A stretch of 64,000 nucleotides of DNA from Streptomyces asiaticus (GCF_018138715.1 NZ_JAGSHX010000006.1:8060001-8124000), one strand, 5' to 3'; positions 41,209-50,068 are shown, counted from the stretch's first letter. Numbers and translations: made by a program. Notes: a model not told the origin generated them from the sequence alone.

Positions 41209-42590
41209 TCGGCGGACTCCTGCGCGGACCCGGGATACGCCGTCTGCTCGGCGCCGCGGCCGCCGCTGCCCTCCTCACCGGCCTGACCAGCCTCCCCGCG
41301 AGTGGCGCCGTGGCGGCCACCGGGCAGATCACCGGTGTCGGTGGCAAGTGTGTGGACGTGGCGGGTGCCAACAATGCCAATGGCACGGCGGTGCAGCTCT
41401 ATGACTGCAATGGGACTGCGGCGCAGCAGTGGACGGTTGGTTCCGATGGCACGGTTCGTGCGTTGGGGAAGTGTCTGGATGTGGCGTCGGGTGGTACGGC
41501 CGATGGCACTGTGGTTCAGCTGTGGGATTGCAATGGGAGTGCGGCTCAGCAGTGGGCGGTTCCGGCGGCGCGTGACATTGTGAATCCGCAGGCCGACAAG
41601 TGTCTGGATGCCACGGGCGGGAGTTCGGCGAACGGCACGCGGTTGCAGATATGGACCTGCACCGGCGCCGCCAATCAGAAGTGGACGGCGCCGAGCGGTG
41701 ACACCACACCGCCCGGACCGGGTGCCATGGCCGTGGCCCCGTACCTCTACAACGGCTGGGGCAGCCCGCCGAGCCCCACCACCGTGATGAACGCGACCGG
41801 CGTCAAGTGGTTCACCCTCGCCTTCGTCCTCAGCAACGGCTACTGCAACCCGCAGTGGGACGGTGGCCGTCCGCTCACCGGAGGGGTCGACCAGCAGACC
41901 GTCAACACCGTGCGGTCGGCCGGTGGCGATGTCATCCCGTCCTTCGGCGGCTGGAGCGGCAACAAGCTGGAGAGCTCCTGCGGCAGCGCGGGCGAGCTGG
42001 CCGCCGCGTACCAGAAGGTGATCAACGCCTATGGGCTCAAGGCGATCGACATCGACATCGAGGCCGCGGCGTACGACAGTCCGACCGTCCAGCAGCGCAC
42101 GGTCGACGCGCTGAAGACGGTCAAGGCCAACAACCCCGGCATCAAGGTGTACGTGACCTTCGGCACCGGCCAGAACGGCCCCGACAACAGCCTGATCAGC
42201 AAGGCCGCCGCCGCCGGGCTGACCGTGGACAGCTGGACCATCATGCCGTTCAACTTCGGGGGAGCGGGCCAGAACATGGGCCAGCTCACCATCCGCGCCG
42301 CCGAGGGGCTCAAGAACACGGTCAAGAGCGCCTACGGGTACTCGGACGACCAGGCGTACCGGCACTCCGGCATCTCGTCGATGAACGGCATCACCGACAA
42401 CGGCGAGACGGTGACCGTGGCCGACTTCCGCACCATCCTCGGCTACGCCCAGCAGAAGCACCTCGCGCGGCTGACCTTCTGGTCGGTCAACCGTGACCGG
42501 CCCTGCACCGGTGGCGGAGCCGACACCTGCTCGGGCGTCTCCCAGCAGCCGTGGGACTTCACCCGCGTCTTCGCCCAGTACGGCGGCTGA
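41205..42590 (+). CDS. Secreted GH18 chitinase-like protein with N-terminal CBM13
   Basis: A 461-residue protein, start ATG 41205 inside the GH16 stop (ATGA). Signal: RRLLGAAAAAALLTGLTSLP. Residues about 40-165 are a CBM13 with three Q-x-W repeats identical to that of the GH16 enzyme. After a Pro/Gly linker, residues about 180-460 are GH18: VAPYLYNGWGSPPSPTTVMN, DVIPSFGGWSGNKLE and YGLKAIDIDIEAAAYD with the D-x-D-x-E acid Glu. This catalytic domain is paralogous to 38461-39495. A ricin-B module before the catalytic domain, co-translated with a beta-1,3-glucanase, suggests joint digestion of chitin-glucan walls. Confidence 0.92.
   Translation: MIGGLLRGPGIRRLLGAAAAAALLTGLTSLPASGAVAATGQITGVGGKCVDVAGANNANGTAVQLYDCNGTAAQQWTVGSDGTVRALGKCLDVASGGTADGTVVQLWDCNGSAAQQWAVPAARDIVNPQADKCLDATGGSSANGTRLQIWTCTGAANQKWTAPSGDTTPPGPGAMAVAPYLYNGWGSPPSPTTVMNATGVKWFTLAFVLSNGYCNPQWDGGRPLTGGVDQQTVNTVRSAGGDVIPSFGGWSGNKLESSCGSAGELAAAYQKVINAYGLKAIDIDIEAAAYDSPTVQQRTVDALKTVKANNPGIKVYVTFGTGQNGPDNSLISKAAAAGLTVDSWTIMPFNFGGAGQNMGQLTIRAAEGLKNTVKSAYGYSDDQAYRHSGISSMNGITDNGETVTVADFRTILGYAQQKHLARLTFWSVNRDRPCTGGGADTCSGVSQQPWDFTRVFAQYGG
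41328..41688 (+). repeat. CBM13-coding DNA repeat, copy 2 (361 bp)
   Basis: Second copy of the module at 40837-41197, here at the N-terminal side of the GH18 gene. The near-perfect identity contrasts with unrelated flanks, so recent duplication or gene conversion is indicated. Confidence 0.93.
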
Positions 42591-42634
42591 CCCACGGCCC
42601 GACGCATCCATTTCCTATAGGAACCTGAGAGACG

Positions 42635-42669
42635 AGATCCGGCACCTGACCCACAGGGGTGCCGGATCT
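42635..42669. terminator. Terminator hairpin after the GH16-GH18 operon
   Basis: A perfect 12-bp stem, AGATCCGGCACC (42635-42646) with GGTGCCGGATCT (42658-42669), and an 11-base loop, 45 bases after the stop. The open frame of the collapsed ABC gene starts inside it. Confidence 0.8.
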
Positions 42670-43762
42670 TACGGAACATGGTCAAGAACCGGAGTCTGGC
42701 CCGCGCCATCAGCGATGCCGCGTGGTCGGACACACTCCCGACAGCGGCCGTCTCGTCTGGTGCGGACGCGAGGTGCGTCCGCGCTCGCCACTGGAGGCCA
42801 CCCGCACCGGCATCGGCGTGGTGCACCAGGAGCGCAATCTGATCCCGGGCTTCTCGGTGGCCGAGAACATCACACTACAGAGCCCTCCCTCACACCGCGG
42901 TCTCATCGACCGCGCGGCGATGACCGACCCCGCCCTGCGGTGCCTCGGCGAGCTGGGACTGGACCTCGACCCGGACCGGCCGATCCGTGAACTGTCCGTG
43001 GCACGGCAGCAGTTGGTGGAGATCGCCAAGGCCCTGTACGCCGAGAGCCGGGTGCTGCTCCTCGAGATCGTCGGGCTGTACGGGCTGGTCGGCGCGGGGC
43101 GCAGCGAACTGGTCAAGGCGGTGCTCGGCCTCGACCGCGTCACCGGCGGCGAGATCCGGGTGCACGGCGAGCCGGTGCGCATCGCCTCTCCCCGGCAGGC
43201 GCTGCACCGCTTCGGCATCGGCTATCTCACTGAGAACCGCAAGGAGGAAGGGCTCTTCCTGGACCAGCCCATCGCCCGGAACATCACGGTGACGGTGTGG
43301 AAGAGGCCGGCGAAGGCGCTCGGTTTCATCTCCGCGCGCGAGGAGCGGGACGTGGCGTACGACCTCGTCGAACGTCTGGGCATCCGTATCGCCGGGCTCG
43401 ACCGACACGCCGGTGAGCTGTCCGGCGGCAACCAGCAGAAGATGAGCCTGGCGAAGTGGCTGGCGGCCGACACCCGGCTGCTCATCGTGGACGAGCCGAC
43501 CGTGGGTGTCGATGTGCGCACCAAGCACGCCTTCCACGAACTCATCTGGGAGCTGGCCCGCGATGGCCTGCCCATTCTGCTGATCAGCAGCGACCTCGCG
43601 GAGATGATCACGCTCGCGGACCGGGTGGTGGTGATGGCCGACCACCGGATCCGTGGCGAGCTCGACAACGACCGCGACTACGAGCGGATGAGCGGCCGGA
43701 TCATCCGCATCATCCACGACCGCGCGACGTCGGCGGTGCGCCCGCGGGCGGTGGAGGCGTAA
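42659..43762 (+). pseudogene. Collapsed sugar ABC transporter ATP-binding gene (RbsA/MglA type)
   Basis: The open frame is uninterrupted, but the protein is not whole. Family members are about 500 residues with two ATPase domains; this has 367. Homology begins near SGRLVWCGREVRPRSPLEAT, so the first Walker A is lost. IGVVHQERNLIPGFSVAENI and the first signature region ELSVARQQLVEIAKALYAES follow, then LLLEIVGLYGLVGAGRSELV joins directly to domain 2, deleting the first Walker B and the start of domain 2. The second domain ends with LSGGNQQKMSLAKWLAADTR and LLIVDEPTVGVDVRTKHAF. No binding protein or permease is adjacent. Confidence 0.8.
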
Positions 43763-43765
43763 CAC

Positions 43766-43849
43766 ACATGGCGCGGGGCATGACGCACGTGGCGCGGGCC
43801 GTGGCGCACGTGGCGCGGGTCCTTACCCACGTGGCGCGGGTCAGGACTC
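43766..43849. repeat. Four 21-bp tandem repeats between convergent genes
   Basis: Four imperfect copies of a 21-bp unit whose constant part is AC(A/G)TGGCGCGGG(G/C/T). They fill the space between the ABC remnant stop (43762) and the GntR stop (43841) and run into the last GntR codons. The role is unknown. Confidence 0.75.
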
Positions 43850-44560
43850 CTCGTCCCGGCTGAGCTGGCGCCGGAGGCTGCGGGTGAGGTGCTCCGCCAT
43901 CGCCTCGGCCGCGCGGTCGGCGTGTCGGCGCAGTATCGCGTGCACCACGCGCTGGTGCTCCGCGAGGGTCGGGTCGTCCGCGCCGAGCTGGCTGCTCAGC
44001 CGGAAGATGTGCAGATGGGAGTGGAGCCGCTCCACCGCGCCCGCGAGCAGCGGCCGCCCGGACGCCTGGGCGATCGCGTCGTGGAGGCGCTGGTCGAGGG
44101 CGGCGAAGCCACGGTAGGCCGCGTAGCGCCCGGCGGCCGTCCCCGGGTCGGTGTGCATCTCCTCCGCGATCCGCTCGATGGCGTCGAGCTGGTCCTCACG
44201 GGCGTTGACCGCGGCGAGCGCGGCCGCCCTCGGCTCCAGCAGCTGCCGCATCTCGAAGAGATCCTCGAGCCCCTGCCGGGTCAGCAGCTCGGTGGTGCGG
44301 TATCCCGACAGCGGCCGCTTCACGACCAGGCCGTCCGCCTCCAGCCTGGCCAGCGCCTCCCGGATGGGGGTCGGGGAGACGCCGAGGGTGCGGGACAGGG
44401 CCTCGATGCTGACACGCGCGCCGGGGGTGATCTCATGGTCCATGACCATGGCCTTGATGTTCTCGTAGACACTGTCCGAGAGCGCCTGACGGGCGGGCGG
44501 CACCTCCCGCCCCCGCCGTTCCCGCGGTGCCCCGGTCGCGGAGGTGTTCTGCGGCGGCAT
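43841..44560 (-). CDS. GntR-family regulator, FadR/FCD subfamily
   Basis: A 239-residue regulator. The winged helix is ISIEALSRTLGVSPTPIREA-like (the sequence reads VSIEALSRTLGVSPTPIREA) followed by LARLEADGLVVKRPLSGY. The FCD ligand-binding domain follows (FEMRQLLEPRAAALAAVNA, FAALDQRLHDAIAQASGRPL, EHQRVVHAILRRHADRAAEA), with the Asp/His pattern of metal-dependent binding of small organic acids. It stands alone upstream of the phosphatase/kinase operon on the same strand with a 178-base gap lacking any recognisable feature. Its target may have been the collapsed ABC transporter or the kinase operon. Confidence 0.9.
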   Translation of the reverse strand: MPPQNTSATGAPRERRGREVPPARQALSDSVYENIKAMVMDHEITPGARVSIEALSRTLGVSPTPIREALARLEADGLVVKRPLSGYRTTELLTRQGLEDLFEMRQLLEPRAAALAAVNAREDQLDAIERIAEEMHTDPGTAAGRYAAYRGFAALDQRLHDAIAQASGRPLLAGAVERLHSHLHIFRLSSQLGADDPTLAEHQRVVHAILRRHADRAAEAMAEHLTRSLRRQLSRDEES

Positions 44561-44738
44561 CCGGCCTCCTGCTGCTGATCGGGGCGTATCGGGGCAGCAA
44601 CAGTTTACCCAGGTGAGGGACGCCGTTCAGGGCGAGCCGAGCCGGGCCGGGCCCGGCCATCGCGGGCCCCGGCCGGCGAGTGAAGGCCCGCAGGACCCGT
44701 TCGGTGAGCGGGGCCGTCCGTGTCACACCGGAAGGGGG

Positions 44739-45353
44739 TCAGTCGGTGGTCAGGGCCGGGGCGTTGAGCCGCAGAAGCGATGCCCGGCCGTCCCACAGGC
44801 GCAGTTCGGTCAGGGCGCCGTTCTCCAGCCGGGGAAACACCTGGCGGTAGCGGGCGAGCGGAATGCCGAGCAACTGGCACAGGACGAGACGGACGAGGGT
44901 GGAGTGGGCGACGACCAGGACGCGTCCCTCGGGCACCTCCCGGGCGATGTCCGTCAGACAGCCGATCGCGCGACCGGCCGCCGCCGCCGGGTCCTCACCG
45001 CCAGGCAGGTGGTGGGCGACCGGATCGGCCAGGAACGCGGCCAGCTCCGCAGGGAACCGCTCCCGCATCTCCGCCCGGGTCAGCCCCTCGCCGCGCCCGA
45101 AGTCCACCTCGTACAGCCGCTCGTCGACGCGCGGGGTGAGGCCGAGCGCGGCCGCGGCGGGCCCGGCGGTGAGCCGGGCGCGGGACAGCGGTGAGCTGAG
45201 CACCGCGTCCAGCCGCTGCCCCGCGGCCCAGGCGCCGAGCTCGGCGGCCTGCTTGTGCCCGTGTTCGGTCAGCGGCACATCGGTGCGGCCGGCGTAGCGG
45301 TTCTCCGCGTGCCACACGGTCTCCCCGTGCCGTACGAGGACGAAGTCGGTCAC
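44739..45353 (-). CDS. Histidine phosphatase (phosphoglycerate mutase-like)
   Basis: A 204-residue enzyme, start GTG 45353 overlapping the kinase stop (GTGA). The phospho-His motif is FVLVRHGETVWHAENRYAGR, and the second His is in VLVVAHSTLVRLVLCQLLG. This size and sequence fit broad phosphatases of sugar phosphates rather than a glycolytic mutase. As the last gene of an operon with two FGGY kinases it may dephosphorylate a pathway intermediate, in the same way that a HAD phosphatase accompanies the kinases of the 16.8-22.2 kb operon. Confidence 0.9.
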   Translation of the reverse strand: MTDFVLVRHGETVWHAENRYAGRTDVPLTEHGHKQAAELGAWAAGQRLDAVLSSPLSRARLTAGPAAAALGLTPRVDERLYEVDFGRGEGLTRAEMRERFPAELAAFLADPVAHHLPGGEDPAAAAGRAIGCLTDIAREVPEGRVLVVAHSTLVRLVLCQLLGIPLARYRQVFPRLENGALTELRLWDGRASLLRLNAPALTTD

Positions 45354-46837
45354 TGATCGGCCTTTCTGTGGGCGTGGGCGGCCACCTCCGGCTCCAGCCA
45401 GCCCCGGCGGACCAGTTCGTCCACGAAGCCGAGGTAGACGGGGAGCAGCCGTGCGGTGCGGGCGGGATCGGGGCGCAGCTCGACTCCGCCGCGCACCATG
45501 GCGGTGGCGGCACGCTCCAGCGTGACGCCCGAGGCGGTGGCGGCGAGCACCGCCATGCCGACCGCGCTCTCGGCCTGCTCGGGGAGGGTCACGCTCCGGC
45601 CGAGGAGGTCGGCGCGCAGCCGCGACCAGTAGCGGTTGCGTGCGCCGCCGCCGGTCAGGCTCAGCGGACCGGCCACGGGAGCCCCGATGTGATCCAGGTG
45701 GTCGAGGCAGAGCCGCTCCACACAGGCCACGCCCAGCAGACAGGCATGGAACTCCTCGGCCGCGCCGGAGGGTTCGCCCAGGACGAAGGGGTGCGCGTCG
45801 GGCGCGCGGAACGGGAAGCGTTCGCCGCGCTCGCCGACGAGCGGGTAGACGACCGCGGTGGAGCCGGTGGCGGCGGCCGCTTCGGTGAGGGCGTCGAGGT
45901 CGGCGCCGGGGAAGCGGCGGGTCAGCACGCCCGCGCCACTGCTGGAGGCGCCGCCGGGCAGCCAGCTGCCGCCGGGACCGCGGTGGCAGTAGACCACCCC
46001 GGCGGGGTCGTGCACCGGACGGGGACTGGCGCCCTTGAGGACGAGGGTGGTGCCCAGCACCGAGTTCCAGGCGCCCGGGCCGAGCGCGCCCGCCCCGATC
46101 TGGGCCGCGCAGCCGTCGGTCATCCCCGCGACCATGGGGGTGCCGACGGGGATCCCGGTGACGGCGGCGGCCCGCGCGCAGACCGTGCCGATCACCGTGC
46201 CGGGCCGTACGACCTCCGGCAGCAGGCCGTCGGGGACGCCCAGGGCGGCCAGCTCCTCGGCGGGCCAGCGGTCGGCGAGCAGGTCGTAGCCGGTCTTCAG
46301 GGCGTGGCTGGCGTCGGCGGGGGGCTGTTGACCGGCCAGCCGCCAGGTGATCAGGTCGGCCTGGTGCAGCAGCCGGGCCCCCGGCGGGACATCGGTGTGC
46401 TGGAGCAGCCACAGGAGTTTGGGCAGCGCCCAGGACGGCTGCATGGTGCGGTAGCCGAGCCTCTCCCAGACCGCCGCGCCGACGGTGTTGACGCGGTCGG
46501 CGTGGCCCGCGGCGCGCCCGTCGTCGTACATCAGGGCCGGGGTGAGCGGGGTTCCGGACGGGTCGGCGAGGAGGATGGTCCCGGAGGTGGCGTCCACCGC
46601 CACACCCCGCACCCGCCCGCCGTCGATGCCGCCCAGGGCCTCGCGGCAGGCGGCACCGGCGGCGGACCACCACTGCTCGGGGTCCTGTTCGTGCCGTACG
46701 CCGTCACGGTGGCCGGTCAGGGGGCGGGAGGCCGCGGCGAGCGGCTTCCCGGTGCCGTCCACGGCGACCGCGCGCACGCTCTGCGTACCGAGGTCCAGGC
46801 CGAGATGGACGGCGTCGGGGGAGAGAGCGTCAGACAT
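45350..46837 (-). CDS. FGGY-family carbohydrate kinase (xylulokinase-like)
   Basis: A 495-residue kinase, start ATG 46837, overlapping the upstream kinase stop by 8 bases. It has HLGLDLGTQSVRAVAVDGTG (phosphate 1), VAVDATSGTILLAD, MVAGMTDGCAAQIGAGALG and the second-domain motif SLTGGGARNRYWSRLRADLL. It resembles xylulokinase/ribulokinase-type FGGY enzymes. The longer frame beyond 46837 is inside the neighbouring gene. Being coupled to a second FGGY kinase, it may act on a different sugar of the same pathway, or the two may form a hetero-oligomer; the sequence does not decide. Confidence 0.88.
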   Translation of the reverse strand: MSDALSPDAVHLGLDLGTQSVRAVAVDGTGKPLAAASRPLTGHRDGVRHEQDPEQWWSAAGAACREALGGIDGGRVRGVAVDATSGTILLADPSGTPLTPALMYDDGRAAGHADRVNTVGAAVWERLGYRTMQPSWALPKLLWLLQHTDVPPGARLLHQADLITWRLAGQQPPADASHALKTGYDLLADRWPAEELAALGVPDGLLPEVVRPGTVIGTVCARAAAVTGIPVGTPMVAGMTDGCAAQIGAGALGPGAWNSVLGTTLVLKGASPRPVHDPAGVVYCHRGPGGSWLPGGASSSGAGVLTRRFPGADLDALTEAAAATGSTAVVYPLVGERGERFPFRAPDAHPFVLGEPSGAAEEFHACLLGVACVERLCLDHLDHIGAPVAGPLSLTGGGARNRYWSRLRADLLGRSVTLPEQAESAVGMAVLAATASGVTLERAATAMVRGGVELRPDPARTARLLPVYLGFVDELVRRGWLEPEVAAHAHRKADQ

Positions 46838-48446
46838 GCGAGGTTTCCGGATGGGGGGCGTGGGGGTCGTGGGGGCGCTGGGCGGCGGGGGTGCGGGTGG
46901 GTGGCCCGCCCGATGCCCGGGTCGGCGACGAGCCCGGTTCCCGGGATGGCGACGAGTCCGGCCCCTGGGACGGCGACCAGCCCAGGGACCGGGCCGCGTC
47001 CCGCCAGGCCAGGTGTGCCGCGGCCAGCTCGTCGTAGAGCGCGGCCCGGCCCGGGTTCGGTGCCCAACTGGCGCCCATATGGACGTACTTGGCGGCGGCC
47101 TCCTCCATGCTCCGCTCGGCGCCGGTGAGCGCCAGACCGGTGAGGAAGGCGCCCTTCGCGCCCAGCTCGGTGTCGGTGCCGCGCGCCGTCGGAACGCCGG
47201 TGGCGTCGGCGATGAGCTGACACCAGCGGTCGCTGCCCGCGCCTCCGCCGCACAGCCGCAGCTCGCGCACCTCGGTTCCGGAGGCTCGCAGGCAGTCGCG
47301 TACGACGAGGGACAGCCCCTCGAAGACCGCACGGGCCAGATCGGCGCGGGTGTGGTCCAGCGACAGCCCCCAGAAGGTGCCGCGGGCCCGCCCGTCGAGG
47401 AACGGCGCGCGCTCCCCGGCGGGGGAGAGGTGGGGGAGGAAGCCCAGCCCGGCGGCGCCGGGCGCGGACGCGGCGGCGAGGTCACCGAGGGCGGCGGGGC
47501 TCTCGACGGCCAGCGTCCGGCACGCCCAGTCCAGCACCTCGGTGCCCGAGAGGGTGGGAAGGGCGCGCAGCAGGCGGTCGTGGCGGCCGAAGGCGATGGT
47601 GATGCCGCACGGCTCGCCCGAGGTGTCCACGCTCCGGCGCACCACCTCGGTGCACAGGGTGGTGCCGAGGATGGCGCACGCCTGCCCGGGGTCGACGACC
47701 CCGGCGCCGCGGGCGGTGGCGGCGATGTCGTAGGGCGCCATCACGACGGGAAGACCGGGGGCAAGGCCCAGTTCGGCTGCCGCGTGGTGGGTGAGCTCGG
47801 CGACGCACTCGTCGTGTCCGAGGACGCGCGGCAGCAGCCGACGGGCCCACGCCAGGCCGAACAGGTCCACGATCGCGGGGTCGTACGCGCCCGTGGCGTG
47901 GTCGAGGAAGGGGGCCGACGCGTCGGAGGCGTCGATCGCCGTGACGCCGGTGAGCCTCAGGAACAGCCAGCCCGCCGCGGTCAGCGCGGTGTGCGAGCGC
48001 TCCAGGCGCGCCGGGTCGTGCTCGGCGAGCCAGGTGAGCACCGCGTTGGGCATGCCCGCGCAGGTCAGGGAGCCGTTGCGGCGGTACGCCTCCGCCAGGA
48101 CGCCCTCGGCCTGCCAGCGCGCGAGCAGATCACCGGCGCGCCCGTCGGACCACAGGATCGCCGGACCGGTGGGGCGGCCGTCGCCGTCGACCAGCCAGCA
48201 GCCGTCCCCCTGGGCCGTGAACGCGATCAGCCGCACCGCGTCATGCCCCGGCCCCAGCTGGGCCAGGGCGCCGCGCACGGTGGAGACGACCCCGCGCCAC
48301 ACCGCGTCCATGTCCTGCTCGGCCCACCCGGGGTGGGGCCGCAGCACCTCCGTACCGGTGCGGGAGACCGCCACTTCCCTTCCCTCGGCGTCGAACACGA
48401 CGGACTTGATGACCGACGTGCCGACGTCGACAGTGAGAACCGTCAT
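46830..48446 (-). CDS. FGGY-family carbohydrate kinase, EryA-like
   Basis: A 538-residue kinase, start ATG 48446. The N-terminus VLTVDVGTSVIKSVVFDAEG, FTAQGDGCWLVDGDGRPTGP and LWSDGRAGDLLARW match the erythritol-kinase branch, as in the kinase at 18571. The second domain has RLCGGGAGSDRWCQLIADAT. The C-terminal 50 residues are a Ser/Pro/Thr-rich low-complexity tail (SPSQGPDSSPSREPGSSP) encoded by short repeats, absent from usual family members. It is the first gene of the kinase-kinase-phosphatase operon, divergent from a DeoR regulator. Confidence 0.87.
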   Translation of the reverse strand: MTVLTVDVGTSVIKSVVFDAEGREVAVSRTGTEVLRPHPGWAEQDMDAVWRGVVSTVRGALAQLGPGHDAVRLIAFTAQGDGCWLVDGDGRPTGPAILWSDGRAGDLLARWQAEGVLAEAYRRNGSLTCAGMPNAVLTWLAEHDPARLERSHTALTAAGWLFLRLTGVTAIDASDASAPFLDHATGAYDPAIVDLFGLAWARRLLPRVLGHDECVAELTHHAAAELGLAPGLPVVMAPYDIAATARGAGVVDPGQACAILGTTLCTEVVRRSVDTSGEPCGITIAFGRHDRLLRALPTLSGTEVLDWACRTLAVESPAALGDLAAASAPGAAGLGFLPHLSPAGERAPFLDGRARGTFWGLSLDHTRADLARAVFEGLSLVVRDCLRASGTEVRELRLCGGGAGSDRWCQLIADATGVPTARGTDTELGAKGAFLTGLALTGAERSMEEAAAKYVHMGASWAPNPGRAALYDELAAAHLAWRDAARSLGWSPSQGPDSSPSREPGSSPTRASGGPPTRTPAAQRPHDPHAPHPETSHV

Positions 48447-48760
48447 GACCGAAATACCTGCCCCTTCACCACGGCTGGAGCAGCGGCGTACCAGTGCATC
48501 GCCGCCGCTCCGAGGAACCGACGCCGTCGGCGGAATTCCGCGCCGGCAAGCCCACCGAATCGCCGCCGGGAAGCCACGTCAATCGGGGCGCGGGATTATC
48601 CCGCGACCGGCCCACGGCACCGTGCGATGTCCTGGGCCACCGGCCCTGCACACGGGGGAGGCGACGTCCCGCCCGCGTGTTACCTTCGCGTGAGTTTCAC
48701 ATCAGGTCGTCTCACGCCGGTCCGCCCGGGTGGTGCGGAAGGGACAAGGAGCCGCAGGCC
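48447..48760. promoter_or_regulatory. Divergent control region of the FGGY operon and its DeoR regulator
   Basis: 314 bases without a gene. Near the DeoR side, GCGTGAG (48688-48694) and CTCACGC (48711-48717) form an inverted repeat, with GTGAGTTTCAC inside the left half; this is a candidate DeoR operator. GCGGCG-rich hairpins occur in 48490-48640 but none looks like a clear terminator. AAGGAG at 48746-48751 is the DeoR ribosome site. Confidence 0.5.
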
Positions 48761-49537
48761 ATGACCCGTACGGATGGGCAGGAGGAGCGGCGGCGCCGGC
48801 TGCGTGAACTGGTCACGACCAAGGGCTTCGTCCGCACCTCGGACCTCGCGGCCGAGTTCGCCGTCAGTGTGATGACCATCCACCGCGACCTGGACGCCCT
48901 CCAGGCGCAGGGCTGGCTGCGCAAGGTGCGCGGCGGTGCGAGCTGTCTGCCGTCCACGCAGTTCCACGGCAGTGTCGGCGAGCGCATGGCGACGATGACG
49001 CAGACCAAGCAGCGGCTGGCGCGGGCGGCCGCCGAGGAGCTGGCCCCCGGCCGGATCGTGGTGATCGACGACTCCACCACCTGTCTGGGCCTGACCCAGC
49101 ACCTGCCCCAGCACACACCGATCACGGTGATCACCAACTCGCTGCCCGCCATCACGGCTCTGGCCAAGGAGCCAGGGGCGGCGCTGGTGGCGCTCGGCGG
49201 CACCTACTTCCCGGCGTACGACGCGTTCATGGGACCGCACACCGCGCAGAGCATGTCCGCCTTCCGCGCCGATGTGCTGTTCATGTCCACCACCGCCGTC
49301 ACCACGGGCCGCTGCTACCACATGTCACCCGAGACGGTGCAGGTCAAGCAGGCGATGATGGCCGCCGCGGCACGCCGCGTACTCCTCGTCGACCATACGA
49401 AGTTCGCCAACCAGGGCCTGTACGCGCTGGCTCCGCTCACCGACTTCGACCTGGTCGTGGTGGATGACGCGGCACCGGCCGGGGAGGTGCGCGGGCTGCG
49501 CGAACGCGGCGTCGATGTGCGCATCGTCCCTCGGTGA
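48761..49537 (+). CDS. DeoR-family transcriptional regulator
   Basis: A 258-residue regulator, start ATG 48761 with AAGGAG 9 bases upstream. The helix-turn-helix is SDLAAEFAVSVMTIHRDLDA. The sensor domain shows RIVVIDDSTTCLGLTQHLPQ, ITNSLPAITALA and LLVDHTKFANQGLYALAP. It is the same class as the DeoR at 15862-16650, and both control operons with EryA-like kinases. It should respond to a phosphorylated sugar made by the divergent kinases. The gene is intact, but DNA immediately after its stop begins with a decapitated permease. Confidence 0.9.
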   Translation: MTRTDGQEERRRRLRELVTTKGFVRTSDLAAEFAVSVMTIHRDLDALQAQGWLRKVRGGASCLPSTQFHGSVGERMATMTQTKQRLARAAAEELAPGRIVVIDDSTTCLGLTQHLPQHTPITVITNSLPAITALAKEPGAALVALGGTYFPAYDAFMGPHTAQSMSAFRADVLFMSTTAVTTGRCYHMSPETVQVKQAMMAAAARRVLLVDHTKFANQGLYALAPLTDFDLVVVDDAAPAGEVRGLRERGVDVRIVPR

Positions 49538-49576
49538 TGTCACGTGAACATCACGTCGACTTCACCCGCGAGCGGT

Positions 49577-50026
49577 ATGATGCGGAACTTCGGATGGGTG
49601 GACACCGTCCAAGCGCTCATCATCCCGTGGGCGTTCACCGCGCTCGGCGCGTTCCTGCTGCGCCAGTTCTTCCTGACCGTCCCCCAGGAGCTGGACGACG
49701 CGGCCCGGGTCGACGGCGCCGGGACCGTGCGCACCTTCCTCAGCGTGATGGTGCCCCTGGCCCGGCCCACCCTCGCCGTGCTCGCCGTCTTCTCCTTCAT
49801 CAGCTACTGGAACTCCTTCCTGTGGCCCCTCGTGATCGTCAACGATGTCAACGCGCGCGCCACTATCCCACTCGGCCTCCAGGCGTTCTTCGGACAGCAG
49901 GGCAATGAGTGGAGCCTCGTCATGGCGGCCTCGGTGATCTCGATGCTGCCGACCGTGATCATCCTCGTCCTCCTCCAGAAGCACCTCGTGCGCGGCATCG
50001 TCACCAGCGGCCTGGGCGGCCGCTGA
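49577..50026 (+). pseudogene. 5'-truncated sugar ABC transporter permease (MalG-type, CUT1)
   Basis: From the in-frame ATG 49577 the sequence encodes about 150 residues of a permease whose family length is about 280. The EAA loop with coupling helix is present (ELDDAARVDGAGTVRTFLSV, then MVPLARPTLAVLAVFSFI), as are the last helices (VMAASVISMLPTVIILVLLQ). The first helices and the N-terminal half are missing. The stop of DeoR lies only 40 bases upstream, so the deletion joined them. No binding protein or second permease remains. It may have fed the downstream fucosidase pathway. Confidence 0.8.
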
Positions 50027-50068
50027 CCCCCTGCGCGCCTCCTCTTCTCCGGGAAAGGAATCCCCTCG

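Noticed and set aside
39928..42590. Possible single fused GH16-CBM13-GH18 protein
   Set aside because: The stop of GH16 is clear, the GH18 gene has its own ATG and signal peptide, and the frames differ.
44739..45353. Glycolytic phosphoglycerate mutase
   Set aside because: The protein is short and sits in a sugar-kinase operon; broad histidine phosphatases share the RHGE motif.
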